This document shows positions 49,972 through 58,990 of a stretch of 64,000 nt of DNA, one piece after another. Origin of the DNA: JAHBTB01 sp964451255. Its GTDB lineage: Bacteria > Armatimonadota > Fimbriimonadia > Fimbriimonadales > Fimbriimonadaceae. The number at the start of each line of letters is the position of its first letter. Position 1 is the stretch's first letter. The notes below the pieces were generated by a model. The model was not told the origin of the DNA and searched no databases. It worked only from the letters and a program-made list of their open reading frames with translations. The DNA is taken from contig CAYVHL010000005.1 of the NCBI GenBank assembly GCA_964451255.1, positions 98,800-162,799 of the forward strand. The letters run 5' to 3'. Both the position numbers and the translations under genes were made by a program.

Positions 49972-50343
49972 ATGAGTGTAATACAAACAATAGGTACTAG
50001 ATTTCGACTTATCGTAACATGTTGCGCTACGTTAGCCTGTGCAGTATGTTATGCGCCGTGCAATTGGGGTGGCGGGCCCGGCGGAGGGTTCCAAGGAATC
50101 GGCGGTTGTCAGACGGACGGAAATTGCGGAATTACATGCGGCCTCGTCGAGTATGGAGCATTGCAGGTCGCGTGCTACACGAACGCAGATTCTTGTTGCA
50201 AGTGCGTGTATCAGGACGATATCTACGAATGCGATTTGGATCATCACCGTTGCGTCAGAAGATCAGTCGCCAATAAATTCGTGATACCCGACGCGATATG
50301 CGTCACTGTAAACGGTAAGCAAGGTTGTGCTCCCATTGCTTGA
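49972..50343 (+). CDS. Secreted cysteine-rich protein
   Basis: A 123-residue protein with 16 cysteines. The first about 27 residues look like a signal peptide (RFRLIVTCCATLACAVCYA). The mature part alternates Gly and Cys (GGCQTDGNCGITCG, then DSCCKCVYQDDIYECDLDHHRC, and a final pair). The ATG at 49972 has AAGGTGA upstream. No family is recognised. It is in a four-gene cluster with a CxxC protein and a prepilin-like protein. Local base composition is unlike neighbours: 23 of 60 bases are G/C at 49981-50040, compared with 42 of 60 at 51121-51180. Confidence 0.6.
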   Translation: MSVIQTIGTRFRLIVTCCATLACAVCYAPCNWGGGPGGGFQGIGGCQTDGNCGITCGLVEYGALQVACYTNADSCCKCVYQDDIYECDLDHHRCVRRSVANKFVIPDAICVTVNGKQGCAPIA

Positions 50344-50361
50344 TTCTGTGTCGGTGACGTC

Positions 50362-51006
50362 ATGTTGGGGATTACACTGAAATGGGACCGACGGAACAAG
50401 GTCTTGCTTGTCTTCTTGGTATTGGGATGGTTGTCATATCTTGTCTGGTTGATTGCGCACCCTAAGTTGTCATTGGAAGAAGTCGCCTCAAGTTCGTTCG
50501 AAAGCATTCAGTCAGGTGATGCGCAGATCGTCTACGATCGAATGTGGCCAGAGGAGAAAACCAGGAACAGTGTGACGAGTGAAGGAGTGCGGACGGTTAT
50601 AGAGCAGATAGTGAGACCAGCTCTCGCCAAAGCTCGAACTTACATGTCGCTCTCATACAGGCAACACGGCACATATCAGGGCATACGGGGAATAGAGTAT
50701 TTGAGCAAGTCCGGACACGGGTACACATTTTTGGTAACCGCAGAGGCGCGTGCGGGAGGGGGCAAGTTGTTGTTGTCGAACCTGATTAAGGGTTCTTGGA
50801 ACTTGGAATTTGGACTTCTGGATGATAAGAAGTGGTCATTGGGAGTGGGACGAAGGTGCCTATTGCTGGGGCTTCGGCGGGACATGGCCCTGTTGGACAG
50901 CGTGGGGTTTCACGAGTTTTGCACCATCGACGGAATGGGAGGGATGACCTTCAAGGATTCGAAGCAGCTTCTTCAAGAGCTTTCTGGCGACAAGGGCTCC
51001 TCGTAA
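50362..51006 (+). CDS. Membrane-anchored protein of unknown family
   Basis: A 214-residue protein with one helix near the N-terminus (VLLVFLVLGWLSYLVWLIA, about residues 14-32) and an outside or cytoplasmic domain that starts LSLEEVASSSFESIQSGDAQ, a pattern seen in NTF2-like lipoprotein domains. The remaining fold is not recognised. Last gene of the AT-richer cassette; 18 bases after the Cys-rich gene's stop. It is followed after 80 bases by the BNR propeller gene. Confidence 0.55.
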   Translation: MLGITLKWDRRNKVLLVFLVLGWLSYLVWLIAHPKLSLEEVASSSFESIQSGDAQIVYDRMWPEEKTRNSVTSEGVRTVIEQIVRPALAKARTYMSLSYRQHGTYQGIRGIEYLSKSGHGYTFLVTAEARAGGGKLLLSNLIKGSWNLEFGLLDDKKWSLGVGRRCLLLGLRRDMALLDSVGFHEFCTIDGMGGMTFKDSKQLLQELSGDKGSS

Positions 51007-51086
51007 GTGAGTGAAGCCTGGACGGGACATAATTGGGGCCCGGATGGTGGGGAAGCACTTAGAGACACGTTGCTATACTGCCCGCC

Positions 51087-53747
51087 ATGCAGCGCAAAGT
51101 CGCCGACACCCAGACCCGAAGACTGATCGCCGACGACCTGAAGCGCCTCCCGTGGCGGTCGATCGGGCCAGCGACGATGGGTGGCAGGGTCGCGGATCTC
51201 TGTTTCAAGCCAGGTGATCCCAAGACGTACTACGTCGCTTACGCGACCGGGGGGCTATGGCGGACGAGCAACTTCGGCACGACGTTCGAACCGATTTTTG
51301 ATAAGGAAGAGACCAGTTCGATCGGCAGCGTCGTCTGTTGCGACGCCCCGGCGGATTGGAAGGGCTGGGAAAAGTCGAAGTCCAAGGACGAGCGCAAGAA
51401 GGAAGGAAAGGGGAAGATCATTTGGGTCGGCACCGGCGAAGGGAACGGTCGAAACTCGAGCAGTTGGGGCAACGGCGTCTACCGGAGCATCGACGGTGGC
51501 GCCCATTGGAAGCACCTGGGTTTGGAAGACAGCCACGACATTCCGCGTCTGGCGGTCGATCCGCGCGACCCAGACGTCTGCTATGTCGCCGCTCTCGGCC
51601 ACCTGTGGGGCACCAATCCGACACGGGGTGTCTACAAGACCACGGATGGCGGCGAGACCTGGAATGCGGTGCTCCAGATCGACGACGAGACCGGGTGCTG
51701 CGATGTCGCCGTCGATCCTAAGGATCCCGACACCATCTACGCGGCCATGTACAGCCGACTCCGGACGGCGTGGAGCTTCAGGAGCGGCGGGCCAAAGGGT
51801 GGCGTCTACAAGAGCACGGACGCGGGGAAGACGTGGAAGAAGCTCGCCGGCGGCCTGCCCAAGCAGACAGGTCGGGTGGGTTTGGACATCTACCCGGGCG
51901 ACTCTAGCAAGCTCATCGCCGTCGTCGAGAGCACCCAAGACGGCGCCAACAGCATCCGGGACGACCGGATGCGTGGTGGAGGCGTTTTCCGTAGCGACGA
52001 CGGCGGTCAGACCTGGGTCAGGAAGAGCCATCGTTCCCCGCGCGCCTTCTACTTTAGTAAGGTCAAGTTCGACCCCAAGGACGACAACCGGGTCTACATG
52101 CTCGGTTGGACGACGGAGGTTAGCGACGACGGTGGCGACACCTTCCGCTCAGGCGTCTGCGACATCCTCCACGCCGACCACCACGCGATCCTCGTGAGCC
52201 CTGTCGACTCTGCCCACCTTGTCATCGGCACCGACGGAGGTGTCTACCAAAGCTTTGACAAGGGGAAGACATGGGACTTTCTCAACACGATGGCGACCGG
52301 CCAGTTCTACAACCTCGGCCTCGACATGTCGGAGCCGTATCGGATCATTGGCGGGCTGCAGGACAACGGGACATGGGTCGGCCCGAGCGCGACGGGCAAG
52401 CTCGAACCCAAGGACGACAGTAAGAAGGTGCCCGCGACCAGCATATCGAACGCGGACTGGCTGGACGTTTTCTGGGGCGACGGCTTCCATTGCGCCTTCG
52501 ACCCGGACGACGGCAACGTCATATACGCCGAATGGCAGGGCGGGAACATCACCCGAGTCAACGTGGCGACGGGCGAGAAGCTCTACCTTAGCCCGGAGGC
52601 CAGGGAAGGGGAGCAACGCCACCGCTACAACTGGAACTCGCCTTTCTTCATCAGCCCGCACGACGCTTCTGTCATCTACCACGCAGGGAACAAGGTTTTC
52701 AAGCTGACCGACAAGGGAGCCAAGTGGACTTGCATCAGCCCGGACCTGACCACGAACGACCCGGCAAAGATGGACACCGAGGGAAGCAACGCCGAAGCCC
52801 ATTGCACAGTCGTCAGCTTGGCTGAGTCTCCGATTGAGAAGGGCGTCATCTGGGCTGGCTCGGACGACGGCCTGATCCATGTCACCCGTGACGACGGTAA
52901 GGGTTGGAGCAATGTCACCCCCGCGACAGTCGGCGGGCGGTACATCAGCCGCATCGTCGCCAGCCACCATGCCAAAGGTCGAGCGTACGTGAGCGTCGAC
53001 GGGCACCGTAGCGACGACATGGATCCACTTGTCTTGGTGACTGACGACTACGGAAAGACCTGGACGGTTGCCACCGGGGACCTCCCGGCTGGACGGTCGG
53101 TGAAGTCCGTCCAAGAAGACCGGTTCTGCCCCGACGTGCTCTATGCGGGGACAGAGAAGGGTTTGTACGTGAGCCTTGACCGAGGGGGTTCCTGGGTGGA
53201 CATGAGGGGCAAGTCCTTCCCGACCGTGCCGGTAGACGACATCCAGCAACACCCGCGCGAGACGGACCTCGTGCTTGGAACCCACGGTCGGTCGATATGG
53301 GTTTTGGATGGGGCAGCTTGGATCGGAGAGCTGACACCGAAGGTGCTCGGTTCGCCGCTGCATCTCTTCACGGTCGCTCCTGCGCGTCCCCAGTTCTTCA
53401 TCGACTATCCGGGCCTGTGGACACACAAGGTGTTTCGGGCGGCGAACCCTCCGGCGGGCGTCCGGTTCGACTATTGGATCAGCGAATATACAGCGGACGA
53501 ACTCAAGGTGACCGTGGAAGACGCCAAGGGCAACGTGGTGAAGTCGATGGGTGGCTCAAACGCGCCCGGATATAACCGCGTGACGTGGGACCTGCAACCG
53601 GAAGAGTGGCTCCAACTGGCGGACAAAGGCGAGGAACCGAACTTGCAAAAGATCCATGTCCGACCAGGAACCTACACGGTAAAGCTCAGCATGGGCGAGC
53701 ACAAGGCGGAAGGGAAGTTTGAGGTCTTGCCTCGTCGAGGCGGCTAA
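51087..53747 (+). CDS. BNR/VPS10-type propeller protein (sialidase/xyloglucanase-like)
   Basis: An 886-residue protein. Residues about 25-720 hold repeated Asp-box units (STDAGKTWKK, SDDGGQTWVR, SFDKGKTWDF, VTDDYGKTWTV, SLDRGGSWVDM), as in sortilin-like and BNR propellers. The last about 150 residues form a FlgD/Ig-like beta domain (GYNRVTWDLQPEEW). Similar proteins are annotated as glycosyl hydrolases, but no catalytic residues can be identified. No signal peptide is visible at this start. The stop overlaps the deoC start as TAATG. Confidence 0.82.
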   Translation: MQRKVADTQTRRLIADDLKRLPWRSIGPATMGGRVADLCFKPGDPKTYYVAYATGGLWRTSNFGTTFEPIFDKEETSSIGSVVCCDAPADWKGWEKSKSKDERKKEGKGKIIWVGTGEGNGRNSSSWGNGVYRSIDGGAHWKHLGLEDSHDIPRLAVDPRDPDVCYVAALGHLWGTNPTRGVYKTTDGGETWNAVLQIDDETGCCDVAVDPKDPDTIYAAMYSRLRTAWSFRSGGPKGGVYKSTDAGKTWKKLAGGLPKQTGRVGLDIYPGDSSKLIAVVESTQDGANSIRDDRMRGGGVFRSDDGGQTWVRKSHRSPRAFYFSKVKFDPKDDNRVYMLGWTTEVSDDGGDTFRSGVCDILHADHHAILVSPVDSAHLVIGTDGGVYQSFDKGKTWDFLNTMATGQFYNLGLDMSEPYRIIGGLQDNGTWVGPSATGKLEPKDDSKKVPATSISNADWLDVFWGDGFHCAFDPDDGNVIYAEWQGGNITRVNVATGEKLYLSPEAREGEQRHRYNWNSPFFISPHDASVIYHAGNKVFKLTDKGAKWTCISPDLTTNDPAKMDTEGSNAEAHCTVVSLAESPIEKGVIWAGSDDGLIHVTRDDGKGWSNVTPATVGGRYISRIVASHHAKGRAYVSVDGHRSDDMDPLVLVTDDYGKTWTVATGDLPAGRSVKSVQEDRFCPDVLYAGTEKGLYVSLDRGGSWVDMRGKSFPTVPVDDIQQHPRETDLVLGTHGRSIWVLDGAAWIGELTPKVLGSPLHLFTVAPARPQFFIDYPGLWTHKVFRAANPPAGVRFDYWISEYTADELKVTVEDAKGNVVKSMGGSNAPGYNRVTWDLQPEEWLQLADKGEEPNLQKIHVRPGTYTVKLSMGEHKAEGKFEVLPRRGG

Positions 53748-54460
53748 TGGGCTACGAAGACCTTGCCAAGCTCATCGACCACGCCTTGCTCCAGCCCTTT
53801 CTGACGGTGGACGAATTGGAGGCCGGAATATCTCTGGCGGTCGCCTATGAGTGCGCGAGTGTTTGCATCCTGCCTTACTATCTGGCCAGAACCGCTGAAC
53901 GGTTGTCCGGGACGGGGGTCAAGGCAAGCACGACGATAGGCTTTCCTCACGGGGGCCAGTCGACGGCCGTAAAAGTATTCGAGGCTCGCCGCGCCCTCGC
54001 AGACGGCGGGGAAGAACTGGACATGGTCGTCAACGTCAGCGAAGTCAAGAGCGGCCGTTGGGCAGAGGTCGAGGCCGATGTCAGGGCTGTCGTTGATGAG
54101 ACCCACGGCGCAGGAAAGAAGGTCAAGGTGATCTTTGAGAACGCCTATTTGGACGAGTCTGAGAAGATCAGGCTCTGCGAGGTCTGCAACGTCACAGGCG
54201 CTGATTGGGCCAAGACGTCGACCGGGTACGCGCCGACCGGCGCGACTTTGGAGGATCTGGCCCTCATGGTCAGACACTGCTCCCCGCCCGTCCAGGTCAA
54301 GGCGGCTGGTGGCGTCCGTGACCTGGCCACCCTCAAGCAGGTGCGCGACCTCGGTGTCACCCGGGTCGGCATGTCCCGGACCGCCGACGTGCTCGACGCT
54401 TGGCGGGCCGAACTCGGACTGGCGCCGATCGGATTGGTTTCCACACCGGGTGGCTACTGA
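53747..54460 (+). CDS. deoC: Deoxyribose-phosphate aldolase
   Basis: A 237-residue TIM barrel that splits 2-deoxyribose 5-phosphate. Class I signature: LIDHALLQPFLTVDEL, ELDMVVNVSEVKSG, VKVIFENAYL, the Schiff-base Lys in DWAKTSTGYAPTGAT, and the second Lys strand VQVKAAGGVRDLATLKQV. It lies in a TAATG overlap with the propeller gene, so it is translated by re-initiation. It feeds deoxynucleoside carbon to glycolysis. Confidence 0.95.
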   Translation: MGYEDLAKLIDHALLQPFLTVDELEAGISLAVAYECASVCILPYYLARTAERLSGTGVKASTTIGFPHGGQSTAVKVFEARRALADGGEELDMVVNVSEVKSGRWAEVEADVRAVVDETHGAGKKVKVIFENAYLDESEKIRLCEVCNVTGADWAKTSTGYAPTGATLEDLALMVRHCSPPVQVKAAGGVRDLATLKQVRDLGVTRVGMSRTADVLDAWRAELGLAPIGLVSTPGGY

Positions 54461-54478
54461 ACCAAGTCCGACAATGGT

Positions 54479-56977
54479 CTAGAGGCGCTTGATCCGAATG
54501 TTCCGATACATGGCAGGGAAGCCGTGGTCTTGCAGGGCAATGTGACCCTCGGTGGCCTTGGCGAAGTTCTTCTTGTACTCGAACTTGCTGTGGGCGACCT
54601 TGTCCTCAAATTCGGGCGACGCCATGTCAAATGAGACGGTCAGATGGCCGTTCAGCCAGTGCTCGACCTTGCTGCCTCTAACGATGATCTTGCCCTCGTT
54701 CCACTCGCCTACGGGTCTGGTGTAGTCGGCTTTTGGCCCGAAGAGACCATAACATGACCCGGCTGAAGTGATGTTGAGGCGGCCGTCACCGGATTTCTCA
54801 TTGTCTAGCACCTGGTATTCGGGGCCGGTCTTGTAGGAAGCGTCTTCTTCTTCCGTGCACCGGTAGATCACGCCGCTGTTTCCCCCCGTGGTCATAACCT
54901 TCCATTGAAAGCGGAGTTCAAAGTCGCCGTAGGTGTCCTTGGTGATCAGGTCTCCGCCCTCGCCCTTGCTGGAGTCGACCGAGACCGCCCCGTCCTCGAT
55001 GAACCAGGCTCTGGGTATGTCGGTGCGCCGATAGCCCCTCCAGTTCTCGAGGGTCCGGCCTTCGAAGAGGAGTTGGAACCCCTCCTTGGCCTCGTCTCTG
55101 GTGAGCACGTTTGCCGGTTCACGACGCAGGTAGACGACCCGGCCCTTCTTGTTCGAAGGGGTATTACTCAACGTGTAGAAGACTTGAGTCGAGACAAGCG
55201 TGGAGCCGTTTTCGGAGACGGCTGAGGGATGCACGCGGATGGCCACGATGGAACCGTCTTGCAACCCGTCGTATTCAAGGAAAGCCGATTTTCGGTCGCC
55301 GCTGACGGTTACAGACCGTGGGACGAGTGTCTTGGCGCCGGTCTCTGGCCCGATCGGCCAGGTGGTCGTCGGATAGTAGCCAGGAGTCTCACCCACGCCT
55401 TGTGCCAAAGGTTGTGTGAACTCTAGCTGGAAGCCATTGGTCATCGCGGTAGCCCGCAGGATCTCGAAGGCTGGTTTGTTGTTATACGTGAGCCGTTGTA
55501 AGGTTCCATTGCCGCCGAGGTACAGGGCTCCGTCCGGCCCGACCGACGTCCGCTCGATCGTCGAGCCGATCCCTCCGGAGAACCGGACGATCCCACCTTG
55601 CTCGGTCCCGTCCACCGTCTCTGTGAACATCCGATCGAGGCCTGGACCGTCGCTCACCGCCACCTGGCCACGGTAGGGGCCAAAGTCAAGAGGCACGAAA
55701 TCGGCAGGAGCCTGAGCGCTCGACACGCCTGGCAACCAGGCTACCGGTTTGGAAAGTGCGTCCGAGCGACTCGTCTCAAACCGTCCGTCGGGCGTGATCT
55801 TCATCGCCGAGACCTGTCCGGCGCCCGCCCCTCTGAGGCTGGTGGCAAAGGTCTTCAGCTTCGAGTCATATGTGAGTCCCGTGGCTCGTCTACCGACGTC
55901 CTCCGGCCATCCGGAGGCCACACAACGATATTCGTCGGCGATTCCGTCCTTGTCGTTGTCGACCAGTTGGGTCAATTCGGTGCCCTGCAAGACATACATG
56001 CCGCTGTCGGTCACGGCGATGCCAGTCGGTTGGTCAAGGCCGGCGGCGACACGCCTGAGCTTGAAGTCTGCGTTGGTACCGGCGGCGGTGGCGACGAAGA
56101 CTTCGCCGGAAGGCTCGTCGTTGCAGATCAGCATCTTTCCGTCTGGCTGAAATGTGATAGCGCCGACCTTGCCTTTGAACGATCCGATACCAGCTTGGCT
56201 CAGGTCGAAGGCGGGGTTGACAGAGTCGAGAGGGGCCATGTCTCCGGGCCGCTGTCTCCACGAGGGGTCTGCGGTCTGCGGTCCTCCGGTCGTCAGAGGC
56301 GCAGGCAAGGGGTCCGGGCCTGCCGAGACACCTTCTTGCCCGAAGGTATAGCGTATGGTCGTTTTGGCGTTCGGCTTGATCCCGAGCCGTGCCTCGCCGC
56401 CCTTGCCGATCGAACTTCGAATGTCACCGACGACGTTGAACTCCGTGTAGACGGAGTGGGTAGTGATGACTGCCAGACTTGTGCCAGCTGGAAGCCCGGA
56501 CGTCACGATCTTACGCTCGTAGCCGACCTTTCCCGCCGGTGCCGAGAAGAACTCGGGCGTCTCGACGACGTGGGCCACGCCGCCGTCAAAGGTCAGGTCA
56601 TACATGATGTTGACTTGGCCCTCAGAAAACTTGTAGCCTCGAAAGACGGGCCTAACCGGGAGTGTCTGGTTTCCCCGGATCGCCTGCCAGGTTTCGTCGC
56701 CCACGTTGCTCTTGATGTAGGTGGCGCCCTGGGTCGTCAACTTCCTGTCGCCCGTCAAGCCACCGGGCCAGACCTCGTAGAGGTTGCAACGGGTCGGATC
56801 GAAGGCGACTGACAGGTTCTTGTGGACGGCGACGACGACCATGCCCGGCTTGTTGTCCAGTTCAGCCCTATAAACCCATACGTCACGGGGCCGGTAGGGC
56901 ACACCAAATGGGTCGTGGGAAGCAGATTGGCCGACCATGATGGACGCCAAGGTCATTGCAACGAGCATAGGAACCAT
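54479..56977 (-). CDS. Secreted protein with propeller-like region and DUF1080 domain
   Basis: About 832 residues, exported (signal VPMLVAMTLASIMVGQSA). Middle: a PQQ/NHL-like membrane-bound dehydrogenase type propeller (GIAVTDSGMYVLQGTELTQL, VGPDGALYLGGNGTLQRL). C-terminus (about 650-832): a DUF1080/3-keto-disaccharide hydrolase domain (EGFQLLFEGRTLENWRGYRR, then NSGVIYRC, EYQVLDNEK, then NGHLTVSFDMASPEF). This pairing is common in Planctomycetes and related phyla in glycan turnover. The ATG at 56975-56977 is chosen; ATG 57007 is possible. Downstream of and co-oriented with GH76. Confidence 0.85.
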   Translation of the reverse strand: MVPMLVAMTLASIMVGQSASHDPFGVPYRPRDVWVYRAELDNKPGMVVVAVHKNLSVAFDPTRCNLYEVWPGGLTGDRKLTTQGATYIKSNVGDETWQAIRGNQTLPVRPVFRGYKFSEGQVNIMYDLTFDGGVAHVVETPEFFSAPAGKVGYERKIVTSGLPAGTSLAVITTHSVYTEFNVVGDIRSSIGKGGEARLGIKPNAKTTIRYTFGQEGVSAGPDPLPAPLTTGGPQTADPSWRQRPGDMAPLDSVNPAFDLSQAGIGSFKGKVGAITFQPDGKMLICNDEPSGEVFVATAAGTNADFKLRRVAAGLDQPTGIAVTDSGMYVLQGTELTQLVDNDKDGIADEYRCVASGWPEDVGRRATGLTYDSKLKTFATSLRGAGAGQVSAMKITPDGRFETSRSDALSKPVAWLPGVSSAQAPADFVPLDFGPYRGQVAVSDGPGLDRMFTETVDGTEQGGIVRFSGGIGSTIERTSVGPDGALYLGGNGTLQRLTYNNKPAFEILRATAMTNGFQLEFTQPLAQGVGETPGYYPTTTWPIGPETGAKTLVPRSVTVSGDRKSAFLEYDGLQDGSIVAIRVHPSAVSENGSTLVSTQVFYTLSNTPSNKKGRVVYLRREPANVLTRDEAKEGFQLLFEGRTLENWRGYRRTDIPRAWFIEDGAVSVDSSKGEGGDLITKDTYGDFELRFQWKVMTTGGNSGVIYRCTEEEDASYKTGPEYQVLDNEKSGDGRLNITSAGSCYGLFGPKADYTRPVGEWNEGKIIVRGSKVEHWLNGHLTVSFDMASPEFEDKVAHSKFEYKKNFAKATEGHIALQDHGFPAMYRNIRIKRL

Positions 56978-57013
56978 GTTTACCCGCAGAATTGCGGGCG
57001 GCAACATGGCGAC

Positions 57014-58105
57014 TCAGGCTTTTTGCTTGAGGGCGGCCGCCAAGGTGTAAAACGTCCGGGCCGCGCTAGCCTGAAACAGGAGGCGGTGGCCCTCGTTCGC
57101 CCGCACTGCCGGCGAGTCCCACCTCAGCCCGAACATCCCGTAGTCGCCTCGCCCTTTCTCCCGGAGGGCCAGACCTGCCCGGAGGGCGGTGTCGAGCCAA
57201 GGCCCATCAGGATCGACCTTTGAGCAATCAATGAATGCGTCGACCAAGTGGTGTGCAAACGCGGTCTCGTCGTCAAGGACCGAGCCTTCTTTGACCCATT
57301 TCTTCCGGGCTGCGGAGGCGATCCGCAGGGCTTCGGTCTTGTATTTGGCTTCTTTCGTCGCCTTGAACAGCGCCAACTTGAGCCGGATGGGAACCGCGGT
57401 GTTGTACGACCACTTTGTCCTTTCGATCTTGCCGCCTTCTTGGATGTTGTCGAAGTAAAGGTCGTCCTTGTCACGCATCGTGTCACACCAGGCGTCTAGT
57501 TCTTTGGCGAGTTTCAAGTCAGGCTCGATCCCGGCGTCATTGAACAGCTTGGCGGCGACGAGGCCGGTGTTTGCGTTGGAGCAAGTGTTCTTGGAGTCGC
57601 GTTTTTGCTCGTGCCAGTAGATGCCGCCGCCCAGGCTTGCGTCACGGCCGGTCAGGATGTAGGCAAGCGTCTTTTTGGCACGGGAAAGGTCGTTGGCGCG
57701 GTGTCCGTTCTCAAAGCCTTCCACCTGGGCAAGTGCGACCCAGGCGTTGTCGTCGTAGTAGCGGTCGGGTTCTTTGAGCCCGGGCAGGACGCAATATCCG
57801 GGGGTCGGGCCCCGGTCGTCCCAATAGCTGTCGACTTCGTTGGTGACCTGGTTGAACAAAGGACGGTAGTTCGGCGCGTCGTAACCCATAGCCGCCGCAG
57901 CGGCAGACAGTAGAACGGCCATGTCCCACATCGTCGCTTGGTCCTTGGTCCGGATGTTGTCTTTGATCGCCGCCGCAAACGTCGGCTCGCGTCCCATGTG
58001 ATAGTTCACGTCGATCATGCCTAGGGTCTCGTCACCAAACCGCGAGAAGGCGTCGGCGAGGTCAATCTTCTGGGAGACGGCGGAAAGGATGAGCGCGGCG
58101 ACCAT
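57014..58105 (-). CDS. GH76-family (alpha-1,6-mannanase-like) protein
   Basis: A 363-residue (alpha/alpha)6-type protein. It has the GH76 double-Asp pattern in PDRYYDDNAWVALAQVEGF, and the later CSNANTGLVAAKLF, KWSYNTAVPIRLKLALFKAT are in the family order. The N-terminus can be read as a short signal (MVAALILSAVSQKID). Mannan or related glycans are the likely substrates. The ATG at 58105 is chosen; the ATG at 58162 adds non-hydrophobic residues. It precedes the DUF1080 gene by 36 bases in the same direction. Confidence 0.78.
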   Translation of the reverse strand: MVAALILSAVSQKIDLADAFSRFGDETLGMIDVNYHMGREPTFAAAIKDNIRTKDQATMWDMAVLLSAAAAAMGYDAPNYRPLFNQVTNEVDSYWDDRGPTPGYCVLPGLKEPDRYYDDNAWVALAQVEGFENGHRANDLSRAKKTLAYILTGRDASLGGGIYWHEQKRDSKNTCSNANTGLVAAKLFNDAGIEPDLKLAKELDAWCDTMRDKDDLYFDNIQEGGKIERTKWSYNTAVPIRLKLALFKATKEAKYKTEALRIASAARKKWVKEGSVLDDETAFAHHLVDAFIDCSKVDPDGPWLDTALRAGLALREKGRGDYGMFGLRWDSPAVRANEGHRLLFQASAARTFYTLAAALKQKA

Positions 58106-58179
58106 CACTTGGTTATGACGCCTGGCGTTCTCGTTGGGTCCGTATCCAAGCCTCCGCAGCACAAGCTAATATCCTGCGA

Positions 58180-58974
58180 ATGTCCACTATCGTGCCGTCT
58201 GTCGAAAGTCTGGGAGCTTCCGTGGGCAAGGTCACGGTCGGCAACATGGAGTCTGCCATGCGGTCCATGTTGTGTCACACGAAGTTCGATTCGACGCCGG
58301 GGACGTTCTTGCTTCGAACCGGCGCCCCGCACATGTTCGGCAATTTTGCGATGGTGAACGCGACCGCTGACGCCTCGAAAGTGCTTGAAGCCGTCGAGCC
58401 TTTGACACAACTGGACGTGCCAGCGGGCGTCTTGGGGTTCGACCCCTCCGAGGAAGCAATCGACTTGATCCTCAGTCTGGGATTCGTGCGACTGCCGGAC
58501 ATCCCTGGCATGGCCGTTGATATCGAGGGTCTTCAGGCTGCGAGCCTGCCGAAAGACACCGAGTTCCTCCGCGTCCCGTCCAGTCGAGCCGATGAATGGG
58601 AGGCGGCGTTTGCCGTGGGATATGACCTGCCTCTATCCGTCGTGGAGTTTTTCGGGGCTCCTATCCATGCGGGTGACACGGCCCCTGATTCGCCCCTACA
58701 GTTCTTTGCGGCGTTACAAGGCGGCAAAGTGGTCGCGACCTCCACGCTCTATCTGAACGCGGAGGTCGCTGGAATCTACTGTGTCTCAACTTTGCCGGAG
58801 TATCGCGGCAAAGGGATCGGCGCGTACATGACTGCCGAACCGCTCCGCCTAGCCCAACGGCTGGGCTACCGTGTCGGTGTCCTGCAAGCCACTGAGGCCG
58901 GCTATGGGGTGTACGTCCGGCTCGGTTTCCGGCCAGCCGGATCCGTGCCGATGTTTCTGAAACTGCCTAGCTGA
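58180..58974 (+). CDS. GNAT-family acetyltransferase
   Basis: A 264-residue protein. The C-terminal half is a GNAT domain: ATSTLYLNAEVAGIYCVSTLPEYRGKGIGAYMTAEPLRLAQR, then LQATEAGYGVYVRLGFRPAG. The N-terminal half has an additional inactive-looking GNAT-like fold. Substrate unknown. It diverges from GH76 (74 bases between the starts) and converges with the M1 peptidase. Confidence 0.85.
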   Translation: MSTIVPSVESLGASVGKVTVGNMESAMRSMLCHTKFDSTPGTFLLRTGAPHMFGNFAMVNATADASKVLEAVEPLTQLDVPAGVLGFDPSEEAIDLILSLGFVRLPDIPGMAVDIEGLQAASLPKDTEFLRVPSSRADEWEAAFAVGYDLPLSVVEFFGAPIHAGDTAPDSPLQFFAALQGGKVVATSTLYLNAEVAGIYCVSTLPEYRGKGIGAYMTAEPLRLAQRLGYRVGVLQATEAGYGVYVRLGFRPAGSVPMFLKLPS

Positions 58975-58990
58975 GCTTCGAAGGTCCAGG

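Noticed and set aside
52149..53426. 425-codon frame antisense to the BNR propeller
   Set aside because: The plus strand has regular Asp-box repeats; this is a shadow.
55598..56812. 404-codon frame antisense to the DUF1080 gene
   Set aside because: The minus strand encodes coherent propeller blades; shadow.
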